Below, in pieces: positions 1-8,331 of a DNA stretch of 64,000 bases. A program made the position numbers and the translations under genes. Every line of letters begins with the position of its first letter. Positions within the stretch are counted from its first letter, which is position 1. Source of the DNA: Paenibacillus methanolicus (GTDB lineage Bacteria > Bacillota > Bacilli > Paenibacillales > Paenibacillaceae). The notes beneath the pieces were generated by a model. That model ran no database searches, had not been told where the DNA came from, and saw only the letters and a list, made by a program, of their open reading frames with translations. The stretch is from the NCBI RefSeq assembly GCF_008124765.1, contig NZ_VNHS01000001.1:1225059-1289058 (forward strand), given 5' to 3'.

Positions 1-144
1 AACGAGATCTGCACGACAGGCAGCGTAGGCGGCGCGCTCTCGTCCCCATCCGGAACGACCAGCGAATATTTGCTGAAGAATGCCGATGCCGCGATGTATC
101 TGGCCAAGCAGCTAGGCGGCAATCAATACCAGCTGCACGAATAA
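1..144 (+). CDS. GGDEF-domain protein, C-terminal end only
   Basis: Reading frame 1 runs from the window edge to a TAA at 142-144 and encodes the last 47 residues of a diguanylate-cyclase (GGDEF) domain. The ending LLKNADAAMYLAKQLGGNQY matches the usual close of such domains, where a helix with an ADxAMYxAK pattern follows the SxGxA strand (here TTGSVGGAL). The GGDEF active-site loop itself lies upstream of the window, so catalytic competence and any sensory domains cannot be judged. A strong hairpin follows and separates it from the convergent ligase gene. Confidence 0.85.
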   Translation, partial: NEICTTGSVGGALSSPSGTTSEYLLKNADAAMYLAKQLGGNQYQLHE

Positions 145-170
145 AGCGCGACGCATGCGCGGCTACAACG

Positions 171-211
171 AGAACGGCGAGTCGATCCGATGGAGGATGA
201 CTCGCCGTTCT
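171..211. terminator. Bidirectional hairpin between convergent genes
   Basis: A perfect 13-bp inverted repeat (171-183 with 199-211) with a 15-nt loop lies between the end of the GGDEF gene on the plus strand and the end of the ligase gene on the minus strand. Only short T runs follow (GTCGTTTCC on the plus side), so it is a probable rather than textbook terminator. Confidence 0.6.
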
Positions 212-219
212 GTCGTTTC

Positions 220-1137
220 CTAATAGGTCCACGCGCATTCGTCGGCCCGCTTGTCCGGCAGGAACCCGATGAATGTCGTCCTGCCAAGCTCGTGCCGATC
301 GCTCCGATCCCGGTATTCGATCCGGCAGCACAGCTCCGGACGCAGCCACTGCGTCGGCCCCTCCTTATTCGTCAGCAGGCTGCGCGCGATGTCGAGGAAC
401 GCCTCTCTTTGTTCTTCGCCGAGACCCGATTCCACGAGACCGACCGGTTTGAACCGAACGGTCCGAAAATGTAGTCCAATGACGAGCGCGAAGACGGGGA
501 CGGTCTGGTAACCGAGTATAATGACGTCGATTTCAATCGGATGCTTGACCTTGATCCAATCCGCGGAGACGACGTCCGGACGATAGACCGACTGCCGCCT
601 CTTGGCGACGATGCCCTCCATTCGGCGCTCCTTCGTCCAGGCATAGAGCGCCGTGCCCAGCCCCGGCATGAACGCGCACGCGGCAAGTCTCTCCGAAGAC
701 AAGATGGATTCGCGTAAAATGTCTTTGCGGACAAGCAAAGGTTCTCGAAGATGCTCCTCCGTCGTCTCGAGCACGTCGAAGGCGATCCATGCAGCGGGAT
801 GCGACCGGACCGCCGCGGCAATACGGCGCGGATCGCCAAGACGAAGCCGATAGGCGATATCGTCGAACGCCGCTCTCCCGTCGTTTAGGCATATGCCTTC
901 ACAATCGAGCACGGCCTCCTTCGCGCGAATAGCCGAGACCGCTTCCTTCAATTCCGGGAACTTGTCGGTGACGCGCCGGCCGCTCCTCGTGAAGGCTTCC
1001 AGCCGTTCGCCTTGCTTGTGGATGAACATCCGCGCGCCGTCCCACTTGGGCTCGAACAGGAAGTCTTCATCATCGAAGGGTTCATCCGCGACCGAAGCCA
1101 GCATGGGCTTGACTTCTCTGAATAGAAATCGACTCAT
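220..1137 (-). CDS. ATP-dependent DNA ligase
   Basis: Encodes a 305-residue ATP-dependent DNA ligase of the LigD/LigC-like bacterial type, expected to seal nicks in end-joining or repair. Ligase motif I is EPKWDGAR with the adenylated lysine at K31. Later motifs follow in order: DCEGI, AWIAFDVLE, and MEGIVAKR with WIKVKH, then a C-terminal OB-fold region. The ATG at 1137 is preferred over an in-frame start further upstream because a GGGGGG run lies 9 nt before it and this avoids overlap with the VOC gene. There is no polymerase or nuclease domain as in full-length LigD, and no ku gene in the window, so it is a stand-alone ligase. The ligase call is secure; the physiological role is inferred. 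Confidence 0.88.
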   Translation of the reverse strand: MSRFLFREVKPMLASVADEPFDDEDFLFEPKWDGARMFIHKQGERLEAFTRSGRRVTDKFPELKEAVSAIRAKEAVLDCEGICLNDGRAAFDDIAYRLRLGDPRRIAAAVRSHPAAWIAFDVLETTEEHLREPLLVRKDILRESILSSERLAACAFMPGLGTALYAWTKERRMEGIVAKRRQSVYRPDVVSADWIKVKHPIEIDVIILGYQTVPVFALVIGLHFRTVRFKPVGLVESGLGEEQREAFLDIARSLLTNKEGPTQWLRPELCCRIEYRDRSDRHELGRTTFIGFLPDKRADECAWTY

Positions 1138-1162
1138 CGGAATACGCCCCCCAGCGGTAGCT

Positions 1163-1573
1163 TCACAAGCCGTCCGCCGCATCTTGTCCGGAGGTCGCGA
1201 TCATCCAGCCGACGCCATAACGATCGACAAGCCGGCCGTACATTCTTCCCCAATGCATGGACGTGAACGGCACGAGCACCGAGCTGCCTTCCGCCAGCGC
1301 CTCGAAGACGTCTCCCGCTTCTTCATCCGATTCAAATTCGAGCGTTAAATCCATCGCGTTCCCGCGCACGGCGCCCTTCATGTCGGCCAAATAAAACACG
1401 GCTCCGACGGCATGCAGCTCCAAATGCTCCACCCGGTCCGGATCGTGATAATCGCTGCCCGCAAGATCCCCATAGGTTTCGACGAGTCCGATCTTCCCTT
1501 TCAATACTCGCGCATAATATTCCGCCTGCTCGCGCGCATTATCGCAGAAAATATAAGCCCTCAACACCGCCAT
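1163..1573 (-). CDS. VOC-superfamily (PhnB/glyoxalase-like) protein
   Basis: A 136-residue protein of the vicinal-oxygen-chelate fold. The opening LRAYIFCDNAREQAEYYARVLKG is the typical first beta-alpha unit of PhnB-like small VOC proteins, and the second half (MDLTLEFESDEEAGDVFEALAEG, then WGRMYGRLVDRYGVGWMI) is the matching C-terminal module with the conserved fGRLvDkyGv pattern. Members bind metals and include resistance proteins and enzymes, but many have no known substrate, so none is assigned. The ATG at 1573 has a GAGGAG ribosome site about 9 nt upstream. It lies just upstream of the ligase gene on the same strand (25-nt gap) and may be co-transcribed with it. Confidence 0.8.
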   Translation of the reverse strand: MAVLRAYIFCDNAREQAEYYARVLKGKIGLVETYGDLAGSDYHDPDRVEHLELHAVGAVFYLADMKGAVRGNAMDLTLEFESDEEAGDVFEALAEGSSVLVPFTSMHWGRMYGRLVDRYGVGWMIATSGQDAADGL

Positions 1574-1768
1574 GCCACGAACACTCCTCAGAGCAGCCTC
1601 GCCGGCCCGCTATCAAACGCATTCTTCATCATTGTTTGCTTTTCCGGCCGATTCCAATCATGCCAAGATAAAATCGGATCGTTCGACAGTATACACGTCG
1701 TACGGTTGCGCGCCGCTCAACAGGCGCCGGACGGCACGACGGTCTCGTAAGCGGAGCATGGGAACGAC

Positions 1769-1796
1769 AAAGCACCCGAAGCTATCCGGGTGCTTT
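1769..1796 (-). terminator. Hairpin after the DoxX gene
   Basis: A 10-bp perfect stem (AAAGCACCCG with CGGGTGCTTT, 8-nt loop) lies 36 nt past the end of the DoxX gene. T-rich sequence flanks both sides, so it may also act on plus-strand transcripts. Confidence 0.65.
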
Positions 1797-1831
1797 GCTT
1801 TGCCTTATTCGAACCCTACTGACCCGCGCGC

Positions 1832-2344
1832 TCAGGCAGCGAGCCCCTGCTGCGAATTTCTCTTGCCTCTTAATCTGCGAAGCGCAGGAAGCAAGTAGTA
1901 GTCCAAGCCGAATCTACCGGCGTTCGAGCCGGAGACGGCAATGATCGCGCCAAGCAAAATCATCCACGGATTCGAGCTGACCGATCCGGCGAAGACGAAC
2001 ATAAAGTTCATGAGGACGCCAAAGAATGCGGCAACGGCCGCGAGCCCGCCAAGAATGAGTCCAAGCCCGACCAGCGTCTCGCCGATCGGAATCAGCCAGT
2101 TGAACAAGCCGACGTTCGGTTGCGCGAAATGCTCGATAAAACCGGTGTACGTCGGATAAATCAGTTCATTCGTCCCGCGATCGACGACCGGATTGGCAAC
2201 GGCGTTCTTCAGGAAACCCGAAGCGTCGAAGCCGTCTTTCAATTTGTGGAATCCGGCGTCCAGCCACTTCCAGCCTACGTACAGCCGGAGCAGCAGCAAC
2301 AACCCCGCAGCATAAACGTTTTCGCGGAGAAATCTAATTATCAT
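1832..2344 (-). CDS. DoxX family membrane protein
   Basis: About 170 residues with four predicted membrane segments. The first (AAGLLLLLRLYVGWKWLDAGFHKLKDG) carries the DoxX-type pattern in which an arginine-containing helix is followed by GxxKL. Further segments are LFNWLIPIGETLVGLGLILGGLAAVAAFFG and two in the C-terminal half. DoxX proteins are small inner-membrane proteins linked to thiosulfate:quinone oxidoreduction or redox homeostasis; the substrate here is unknown. The ATG at 2344 is chosen because AAAGGGGGTG lies 5 nt upstream, whereas the earlier in-frame GTG is part of that ribosome site. The region upstream (2345-2450) is AT-rich and probably holds its promoter. Confidence 0.85.
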   Translation of the reverse strand: MIIRFLRENVYAAGLLLLLRLYVGWKWLDAGFHKLKDGFDASGFLKNAVANPVVDRGTNELIYPTYTGFIEHFAQPNVGLFNWLIPIGETLVGLGLILGGLAAVAAFFGVLMNFMFVFAGSVSSNPWMILLGAIIAVSGSNAGRFGLDYYLLPALRRLRGKRNSQQGLAA

Positions 2345-2451
2345 TATTTCACCCCCTTTCACAGGCGTTTTTTAACATCTTTTATATTAACATATAATTC
2401 CTGATCTAAAATACCTCCTATTTACATTTATGTCATATGGGCATGGGCATG

Positions 2452-2483
2452 AAAAAAGGCTTAAGCAATTAGGTACTTAAGCC
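2452..2483 (-). terminator. Rho-independent terminator of the GH51 gene
   Basis: On the minus strand GGCTTAAG and CTTAAGCC form an 8-bp stem (2458-2465 with 2476-2483) with a 10-nt loop, directly followed by six T residues (2452-2457). It lies 26 nt beyond the stop codon of the GH51 gene. Confidence 0.85.
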
Positions 2484-2508
2484 TCCCTCCATTGTCGAAC
2501 TGATCGGT

Positions 2509-5500
2509 TTAACCGAGAATCCATCTGGCAATGCGGGCCAAGTCTTCGATATCGATCCGGCCGTCGCCCGTTACGTCCGATTTCTTGATGCTGTTCCAAT
2601 TCGAATCGGCCGACGATTTGCCATAGTGGGCAGCCGCGATCGACAGATCTCCGATACTGTACTTGCCATCCTCGTTAATATCGCCTTGTTGAACCGGAAC
2701 GACCGCGTCCTTGAACGTTTGCAGCGCCGCTTGCAGACGCTTCGTCGCTTCCTTCACCTGCCGCGCCGTGGCCGAACCGTTAGCCGCGATCGTGCGCGCA
2801 TCCGCAATCGCCTGCTGCAGAGCAGCCTTGGCGCCGGCGCGGTATTCGCCAGGCTTGGCGCCTTCGACCGCCGCGTCATGCAGCGATTGAGCGCTTGCGA
2901 TCAAGTTGTTCAATTCCGTCTTATCCGCCGGCGCGTCTGCATGCCGAAGCTGAATCCGCAGCGGCGCCGATGCCGCGGTAAGGGTTTCTTTGCCATCCGC
3001 ATCCGCCGTCATGACGTCGCGCAGCGCGATGAAGGCAATCGATTGCTGCGCCACCGGACGAACGGCGAATTTCAGTTTCAACAGCGCCTCCGTCCCGCTG
3101 GCGTCCACGCCTGCCGGATCGGTCGAGGCGAGCAGCATCCGAATTTGCCCCGAGTCTCCCGGCTCGGTCTGGCCGACCACTTGCATCTGGTCCGACAGCG
3201 CCTCCGCAGAGCGGAATTCCAATTGGCTCGGGTCGTAGACGATCGTCACATCGTTCGCATAGACCGCCTCCGCCAATCCGGAGAGACTGTAGACCACGTC
3301 CACCAGCTCGGCTTCTTGCGCGGATGCAGGTCCGGTCAAACTCGCGCCGTCTTGCCCGGACGGCGCGTCGGTAACCCGAACCAGCGCCTCTGCTTGCAAA
3401 TACGTGCCTTCGACCGCGCCCCGAATCCGGAACGTCCCCGTCTTGGCGACCTGCTCTTCATCAAGCGAGTTCCACGCCACGTTCGCTTGCTTGGTACCGC
3501 CGTTCACGGCAACTTCAACCTTTGCCGGCAATTCCGGCAGCGTGCCTTTCGCCGTCGCGAGCTCGATCGGCGTAACCGATTCGATGAGCGCCGAAGGCGT
3601 GGTTTTCAGGCGCAGCACCGTGACGGAGTACGCCGGGTATTCGTACGTGAAGGACTTGCCGAAGCCGCTCTCCACTCTCGTCTGCGGACGTACGGCATCC
3701 GGCTGGCTGAAGGAGTTCTCGGCCGTCAGGGCATCCGCCTTCAATTCGATGACCGTCGCCTTCGGATTGATATAATTCGCATCGACGCTAACGTTCGCGG
3801 ATTGCGCGTTGCCCGAGGCGTTCACCGTCTTCACGATCAGATCGCCCGTCGCGGCATCCTTCGTCGTCACGCTGTAGAGCGGTCCTTGCGCCGGCTGCAC
3901 TTCGTTCACCAGCTTGCCGTCCAAATAGGCGCGGATGCCGCTTCCTTGCACTTCGATTTTGAGTTCGTACCAGCGGTTCGTCTCGACGCCGCCGGCGACC
4001 GTATTGCCGACGATCGCTTTCTGTCCGTTCGTCGCCTTCTCGACGACCGTCTGCGTATTGTTCCAGCCGCCAAGGTTCCACCAGTAGTAGTTATTCGCGT
4101 CCTTCGCGCCGAATCCGACGAGGAAGCCTTCGGAGCCGCTCGTCTTGCGGGCTTTCATCGTGACCGTGTAATTGCTCCAGTCCGCGCCTGTCTTCAGCGC
4201 AAGCCTCGCGTCGGTCGTCGTCTGGGACGATTGCTTCACCGAACCGCCGATTACGGACCAATTGCCTTGAAGCGCGCTCCACTTCTCGATTGCCGCGTCG
4301 TCGCCGAAATTCTCGGCGTATAATTCGGTGCCGTCCGCCTTCGCGACTTTAATCTCGTCGTACTCGACGGCCGTGTTCCACGATCCGAGCACGATCGAAC
4401 CCGCGATGTCGTTCGCCGAGGCTTTCTTCCTGGTCAGATTCGTCGGCATCACTTCTTGCCCGATGTGATTGCCGAACAGCTGCTGGACGTAATAATTCGG
4501 CGTCGCGTAAGATTGCGCGTTGTTGAACCAGATCAAGTCCGTCGTCCATTGCGTATTGCTCTGACGGGCGAACAGCGGCGCGAACGACGCCATGCCGACG
4601 ACGTCGGAGTTCCGCTCCAAGCCGGTCATGAAGGCCGCTTCCGCTAGGGCGCTCTCCATGTTGTTCTTCTTGCCGACGCCGTGCGCCGCGTATTCGCCCA
4701 CGAATACTTTCGGTCCGGTGCGGCTATAGTTGTCGTACCGGTTGACATTGTTGTAGAACCAATCCGGCGACTGGTACATATGCTCGTCGACCAGATCGGC
4801 CTTATTGCCGTTATTCTTCAGCCATTCATAGGCTTTGCGGAAATTCTCGTCGCTTGGCGAATAACCCGCGCTCAGCACCAGCTGCATATCGGGGTATTTC
4901 GCTTTGATCGCGTCATAGAACACATTGTAGCGGTCCAGGTAATCCTGTCCCCACAGCTCGTTGCCGACGCCGAGATACTTCATGTTGAACGGCTCCGGAT
5001 GGCCGTTCGCCGCGCGCTTCGCCCCCCACTCCGTCGTCGCGTCGCCGTTGGCGTATTCGATGAGGTCGAGCGCGTCTTGGATGTATGGTCCAAGCTGATC
5101 CATCGGCACCTTCGGCGGGTTCGAATGGCAGGACACTTGCCCGATGAAAATGATCGGGAGCGGCTCCGCGCCGATATCTTCGGCCAATTGGAAGTATTCA
5201 TGGAAGCCCAGGCCGAACGACTGGTAGTAGTTGGCCGCCCACTGGTTCGGCTGCACTTGGCGCTGCGCCACGTCGCCGATCGTATTCTTCCACCGGTACC
5301 GGTTCTCGAGCGAGCCGCCTTCGACGATACAACCGCCTGGGAAGCGCAGGAAGTTCGGACTCAGATCGTCCAGCATCTCCGCGAGATCATAGCGCAGGCC
5401 GTTGGCGCGGTTATGCCACGTCTTCTCCGGGAACAGCGAGATCATGTCTAGATCGATCGTCGCCTTCTCGGCTGCCGTCACGTCGAAGCTGGCGTTAGCG

Positions 5501-7056
5501 GACGCTGCGCTCGCCGTAATCGAACAGCCGATCTTCTTCCATTCGTCGGCGATGCCCGAGGCTTCGCAGCTTCCGAGTACGGCTTGATCCGCGCCGCGCA
5601 GCGTGGCGATGATCGGCTTCGTTAACGTGCCCGCGCTTCGCGCGTACACCGTGAAATCGTAGTTCTCCCCCGCTTTGACCGCTATCCCGCCGCTGTAACC
5701 GGCATTCGACACGCCCACGCCGGTTCCGGGCTCCGCGACCGTAATCCGGGCATATCGGGGATTATTGGCATTTAGCGGCGCTTCCGTCGCCGTCGTCAAT
5801 TGCCCGTCGCCGCCGCCAAGCGTCTTCTTCGTCCAGGCGAACAGCGGCGTGCCGAACTCGAAGGAACGGTTCTCGATCAGATCGCCGTACAATCCGCCGT
5901 CGGCCGCATAGTTGATGTCTTCGTAGAAGATGCCGTAGAGCGTCGGGCTAACGGCATGCGCGGCGTTCTTGCCGTCAATCTCCAGCGAATAAGCCGCCGA
6001 TCCCGCTTCCGTCACGATGACCGTGAACGTCTTCGTATCCTGCGCGGCGCCGTTGCTTAACGTGGCCGTCAGCGTGACGGTTTTATCTCCTTCGCCGGTC
6101 TGAGGACGGGTCACTTTACCATCCGTGCCGACAACCTCGGGATTCGACGAGACCCAAGCGATCGTCGAGCCCGCGACTCCCGTCCGCGGCAGCGTCAGAT
6201 CTTTGGTCTGCTCGGATGTATCGCCCAAATTGAGCCAGTTCTTGTCGTAAGCGAGCATCTCCGCGTCGCTCATCCCGCCGGTCGCGATGCCGACCAACTC
6301 CGTTTCGGACAGCGCGCGGCCATAGATGCGGAAGTCGTCGATTCGTCCGTCGAAATACGGGTCGGCGCTGAACTGGGACTTGCCGAGGTAGTTACGATTC
6401 GTCGGACCAAGCTCGGAGGGATCAACCTGCACGTTGCTGACGCTGGCGACCTGAATGCCATTCATATAAAGCGTATAGGTGTTGCCGTCGATGACCGCCG
6501 CGACATGCTGCCATGATTTCGAATTCGGAAAAGCCGGTCCTATCAATGTCGATTCGCCGCTGCCGTCCGGTCTGACGCCGAACCGCGAGTTCCCTTCGTG
6601 GTCCCGCAGCGATAGGAACATATAATTCGTGTTGCTCGTGCCGAAGTCGAACACGCGGCTCCAAGCGCCGAGCGTATCCGCGTTCACCCAAGCGGCGACC
6701 GTCACGTTATGCTGATCGGCCAGCAGTCCGTCCGGCAGCTGCAGATAGCCGTCCGTTCCGTTCAAATCCAGCGCGCCCCCCGTCTTGCCGTATGCGTTCC
6801 GCGCCGCGCCGCCGTGCAGCGTGCCGTCGTTGCCATGCCCGGAGGCATCCTTCCATGCGGCATCTCCCTCGCCATCGAACGTGTAGTGCAGCAGCAAATC
6901 CTCAGGTGCCGCCGGAAGCGGCGCGGCGGGTGCCGCTCCGCTTCCGGCGCTTAAGCCATCTGCTTGCGCCGGCATCACCATTGTGCCGCACAACGCGGCC
7001 AGCGTGCCATAGACCGTGGCCGTGCGCGCGAATCTTCTTTTCCAACCATGCCTCAA
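2509..7056 (-). CDS. Secreted multidomain GH51 alpha-L-arabinofuranosidase with cohesin and dockerin
   Basis: A 1515-residue secreted enzyme. Domains in order: signal peptide (about 1-33, ending PAQADG); LamG/concanavalin-like domain (about 50-255); an Ig-like domain (about 260-350); GH51 catalytic region from about 355 with a carbohydrate-binding-like insert; a second concanavalin-like insert (about 900-1060); a bacterial Ig-like domain; a cohesin-like domain (about 1240-1370); a helical linker; and a C-terminal dockerin with two calcium loops (DINEDGKYSIGDL, DVTGDGRIDIEDL). The acid/base is probably E700 in GNELWG and the nucleophile E788 in VFVGEYAAHG. GH51 enzymes release terminal L-arabinofuranose from arabinan, arabinoxylan or arabinogalactan. 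The start is TTG, supported by AGGAGG 8 nt upstream. Carrying both cohesin and dockerin in one enzyme is unusual. It has its own terminator and a cre-like site upstream. Confidence 0.88.
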   Translation of the reverse strand: MRHGWKRRFARTATVYGTLAALCGTMVMPAQADGLSAGSGAAPAAPLPAAPEDLLLHYTFDGEGDAAWKDASGHGNDGTLHGGAARNAYGKTGGALDLNGTDGYLQLPDGLLADQHNVTVAAWVNADTLGAWSRVFDFGTSNTNYMFLSLRDHEGNSRFGVRPDGSGESTLIGPAFPNSKSWQHVAAVIDGNTYTLYMNGIQVASVSNVQVDPSELGPTNRNYLGKSQFSADPYFDGRIDDFRIYGRALSETELVGIATGGMSDAEMLAYDKNWLNLGDTSEQTKDLTLPRTGVAGSTIAWVSSNPEVVGTDGKVTRPQTGEGDKTVTLTATLSNGAAQDTKTFTVIVTEAGSAAYSLEIDGKNAAHAVSPTLYGIFYEDINYAADGGLYGDLIENRSFEFGTPLFAWTKKTLGGGDGQLTTATEAPLNANNPRYARITVAEPGTGVGVSNAGYSGGIAVKAGENYDFTVYARSAGTLTKPIIATLRGADQAVLGSCEASGIADEWKKIGCSITASAASANASFDVTAAEKATIDLDMISLFPEKTWHNRANGLRYDLAEMLDDLSPNFLRFPGGCIVEGGSLENRYRWKNTIGDVAQRQVQPNQWAANYYQSFGLGFHEYFQLAEDIGAEPLPIIFIGQVSCHSNPPKVPMDQLGPYIQDALDLIEYANGDATTEWGAKRAANGHPEPFNMKYLGVGNELWGQDYLDRYNVFYDAIKAKYPDMQLVLSAGYSPSDENFRKAYEWLKNNGNKADLVDEHMYQSPDWFYNNVNRYDNYSRTGPKVFVGEYAAHGVGKKNNMESALAEAAFMTGLERNSDVVGMASFAPLFARQSNTQWTTDLIWFNNAQSYATPNYYVQQLFGNHIGQEVMPTNLTRKKASANDIAGSIVLGSWNTAVEYDEIKVAKADGTELYAENFGDDAAIEKWSALQGNWSVIGGSVKQSSQTTTDARLALKTGADWSNYTVTMKARKTSGSEGFLVGFGAKDANNYYWWNLGGWNNTQTVVEKATNGQKAIVGNTVAGGVETNRWYELKIEVQGSGIRAYLDGKLVNEVQPAQGPLYSVTTKDAATGDLIVKTVNASGNAQSANVSVDANYINPKATVIELKADALTAENSFSQPDAVRPQTRVESGFGKSFTYEYPAYSVTVLRLKTTPSALIESVTPIELATAKGTLPELPAKVEVAVNGGTKQANVAWNSLDEEQVAKTGTFRIRGAVEGTYLQAEALVRVTDAPSGQDGASLTGPASAQEAELVDVVYSLSGLAEAVYANDVTIVYDPSQLEFRSAEALSDQMQVVGQTEPGDSGQIRMLLASTDPAGVDASGTEALLKLKFAVRPVAQQSIAFIALRDVMTADADGKETLTAASAPLRIQLRHADAPADKTELNNLIASAQSLHDAAVEGAKPGEYRAGAKAALQQAIADARTIAANGSATARQVKEATKRLQAALQTFKDAVVPVQQGDINEDGKYSIGDLSIAAAHYGKSSADSNWNSIKKSDVTGDGRIDIEDLARIARWILG

Positions 7057-7137
7057 TTCCTGTTCCTCCTCGGCGGGTTAAATTCGCTAAATGCTTCATG
7101 CCCAATCTCGATTGTGCACGCAAACCACCAATTAGCC

Positions 7138-7154
7138 TGATACATTACGTATCA
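7138..7154. promoter_or_regulatory. Perfect inverted repeat TGATAC-N5-GTATCA, candidate operator
   Basis: TGATAC ATTAC GTATCA is a perfect 6+6 palindrome with a 5-nt centre, 82 nt upstream of the GH51 start and immediately beside the cre-like site. Its size and position suit a dimeric repressor, but the regulator is not identified. Confidence 0.5.
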
Positions 7155-7157
7155 ATA

Positions 7158-7171
7158 ATAAAGCGCTTACA
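7158..7171 (-). promoter_or_regulatory. cre-like CcpA site upstream of GH51
   Basis: The minus strand reads TGTAAGCGCTTTAT, matching 12 of 14 positions of the cre consensus TGWAANCGNTNWCA. Its place about 100 nt upstream of the arabinofuranosidase start suggests carbon catabolite repression. Confidence 0.6.
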
Positions 7172-7316
7172 GAAGGGTTGGAATGGTTTCTTTTTTTCAT
7201 TTGTTGCGTTTTTTTATTCGGCTGCCGCGAATTGTCGATGACCGCAACGCTAATAAGCCGCTTGCAGATATGGCTGCAGCGGCGGATTGGACTAGCGTAG
7301 CTCTTTATATGACATG

Positions 7317-7351
7317 AAAAAGAGCACTCCGTCTCGTTGACGAAATGCCCC
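7317..7351 (-). terminator. Terminator of the radical SAM gene
   Basis: On the minus strand a 12-bp stem with G-U pairs and a 5-nt loop (7322-7333 with 7339-7351) is followed by a run of five T residues. It starts about 27 nt past the stop codon of the radical SAM gene. Confidence 0.75.
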
Positions 7352-7377
7352 GTGGTCCCTCTATATTCGGTTCCGGT

Positions 7378-8268
7378 TTACGCGCCGAATCGTTGCCTGT
7401 ACCCGCATCGGCGGCACAGCTCCTCGACGGCTTCGCGGCGCGAAAATCCGTCGACCAGGTTGCTTGCCCGCTCGCCGCTGACGATATCCGCGAAAGGGGT
7501 CTCGTTGACGTTGCCCAGATTAATCACGCCCTCTCCGTCCAGGCAGCAAGGCACGACCGTGCCGTTCGACAGGATCGCCGCCTGGCTGCGCAGCGCGTAA
7601 CAGAAGCCTTTGCCGTCATCCTCGGGCGCGTCCAGGCTTGGCCATTGGAATTCGTGGTCTTGGTTCAAATAGACGTTCTCGGCGATCCGTACGCCGCTGC
7701 CCGGCACGACTTTCTCTTCGATGCGGTAGTCCAGCCCGAATTCTTGCTCCAGCACCGCTAACGTCTGGCGGTTGCGCTGGCGCTGCGCGTTCGTGATATT
7801 GTCCTCGGTCAAGTTCCACAGCCGGAACGAGAAAATGATCCGATTCGCTTCGGCCTCGCGCACGAAGGCGAGAATCTCCCGCAAGTACCCTTCGCGGTCC
7901 GTCGAACCGAGATGCCCGTCGAAGCTATGCAACGAGAAGTTCATCTGGCGCAGCGCCGGCTTGCCGAGCAGCTTGTGCCGGTTCTTCGCGATCAACGTGC
8001 CGTTCGTCGTAATGTTGACCTTGATCCCTTTCTCGTGCGCGATATCGAGCAGCAGATCGATCTTCGGATGCAGCAGCGGTTCGCCTTTGACGTGCAAATA
8101 AACGTAGCTGGCGAACGGCTTGATCTCATCCAGCCGCTTGGCGAATTCCTCCGGCTTGATGAAATTCTTGGCGCGTTCCGTCGGGGGACAGAACGTGCAG
8201 GCGAGATTGCAGACGCTCGTGATTTCTATATATACTTTCTTGAACGCTTTCAACGATAAGGGCCCCAT
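7378..8268 (-). CDS. Radical SAM/SPASM domain protein
   Basis: A 296-residue radical S-adenosylmethionine protein. The cluster-binding motif CNLACTFC (CX3CX2C, about residues 18-25) follows the first beta strand KVYIEIT. HVKGEPLLHP provides the GxP/GEP SAM-contact element, and NITTNGTL is a typical third strand. The C-terminal part has a partial SPASM-like cysteine set (CYAL..., VPCCLDGEG, ELCRRCGY) that would hold an auxiliary Fe-S cluster. SPASM proteins modify ribosomal peptides or mature enzymes, but no precursor-peptide gene lies next to it, so the substrate is unknown. The ATG at 8268 has only a weak ribosome site. The gene is monocistronic with its own terminator. Confidence 0.82.
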   Translation of the reverse strand: MGPLSLKAFKKVYIEITSVCNLACTFCPPTERAKNFIKPEEFAKRLDEIKPFASYVYLHVKGEPLLHPKIDLLLDIAHEKGIKVNITTNGTLIAKNRHKLLGKPALRQMNFSLHSFDGHLGSTDREGYLREILAFVREAEANRIIFSFRLWNLTEDNITNAQRQRNRQTLAVLEQEFGLDYRIEEKVVPGSGVRIAENVYLNQDHEFQWPSLDAPEDDGKGFCYALRSQAAILSNGTVVPCCLDGEGVINLGNVNETPFADIVSGERASNLVDGFSRREAVEELCRRCGYRQRFGA

Positions 8269-8331
8269 TCCGGTAGTCTATGATGATCGGATGCTAACAA
8301 AGCTACCTTCTATAGTACCATAGCCGGGCCG

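Larger units (their letters stand above)
7057..7377 (-). promoter_or_regulatory. Control region upstream of the GH51 gene, no gene
   Basis: This 321-bp AT-rich gap holds the terminator of the upstream radical SAM gene, two T-rich stretches near 7185-7215, a cre-like site at 7158-7171 and an inverted repeat at 7138-7154. No confident -35/-10 pair could be picked out. No reading frame in it looks coding. Confidence 0.6.

Noticed and set aside
2626..4323. A 565-codon plus-strand frame
   Set aside because: Antisense of the GH51 gene; Arg-rich with no recognisable domain.
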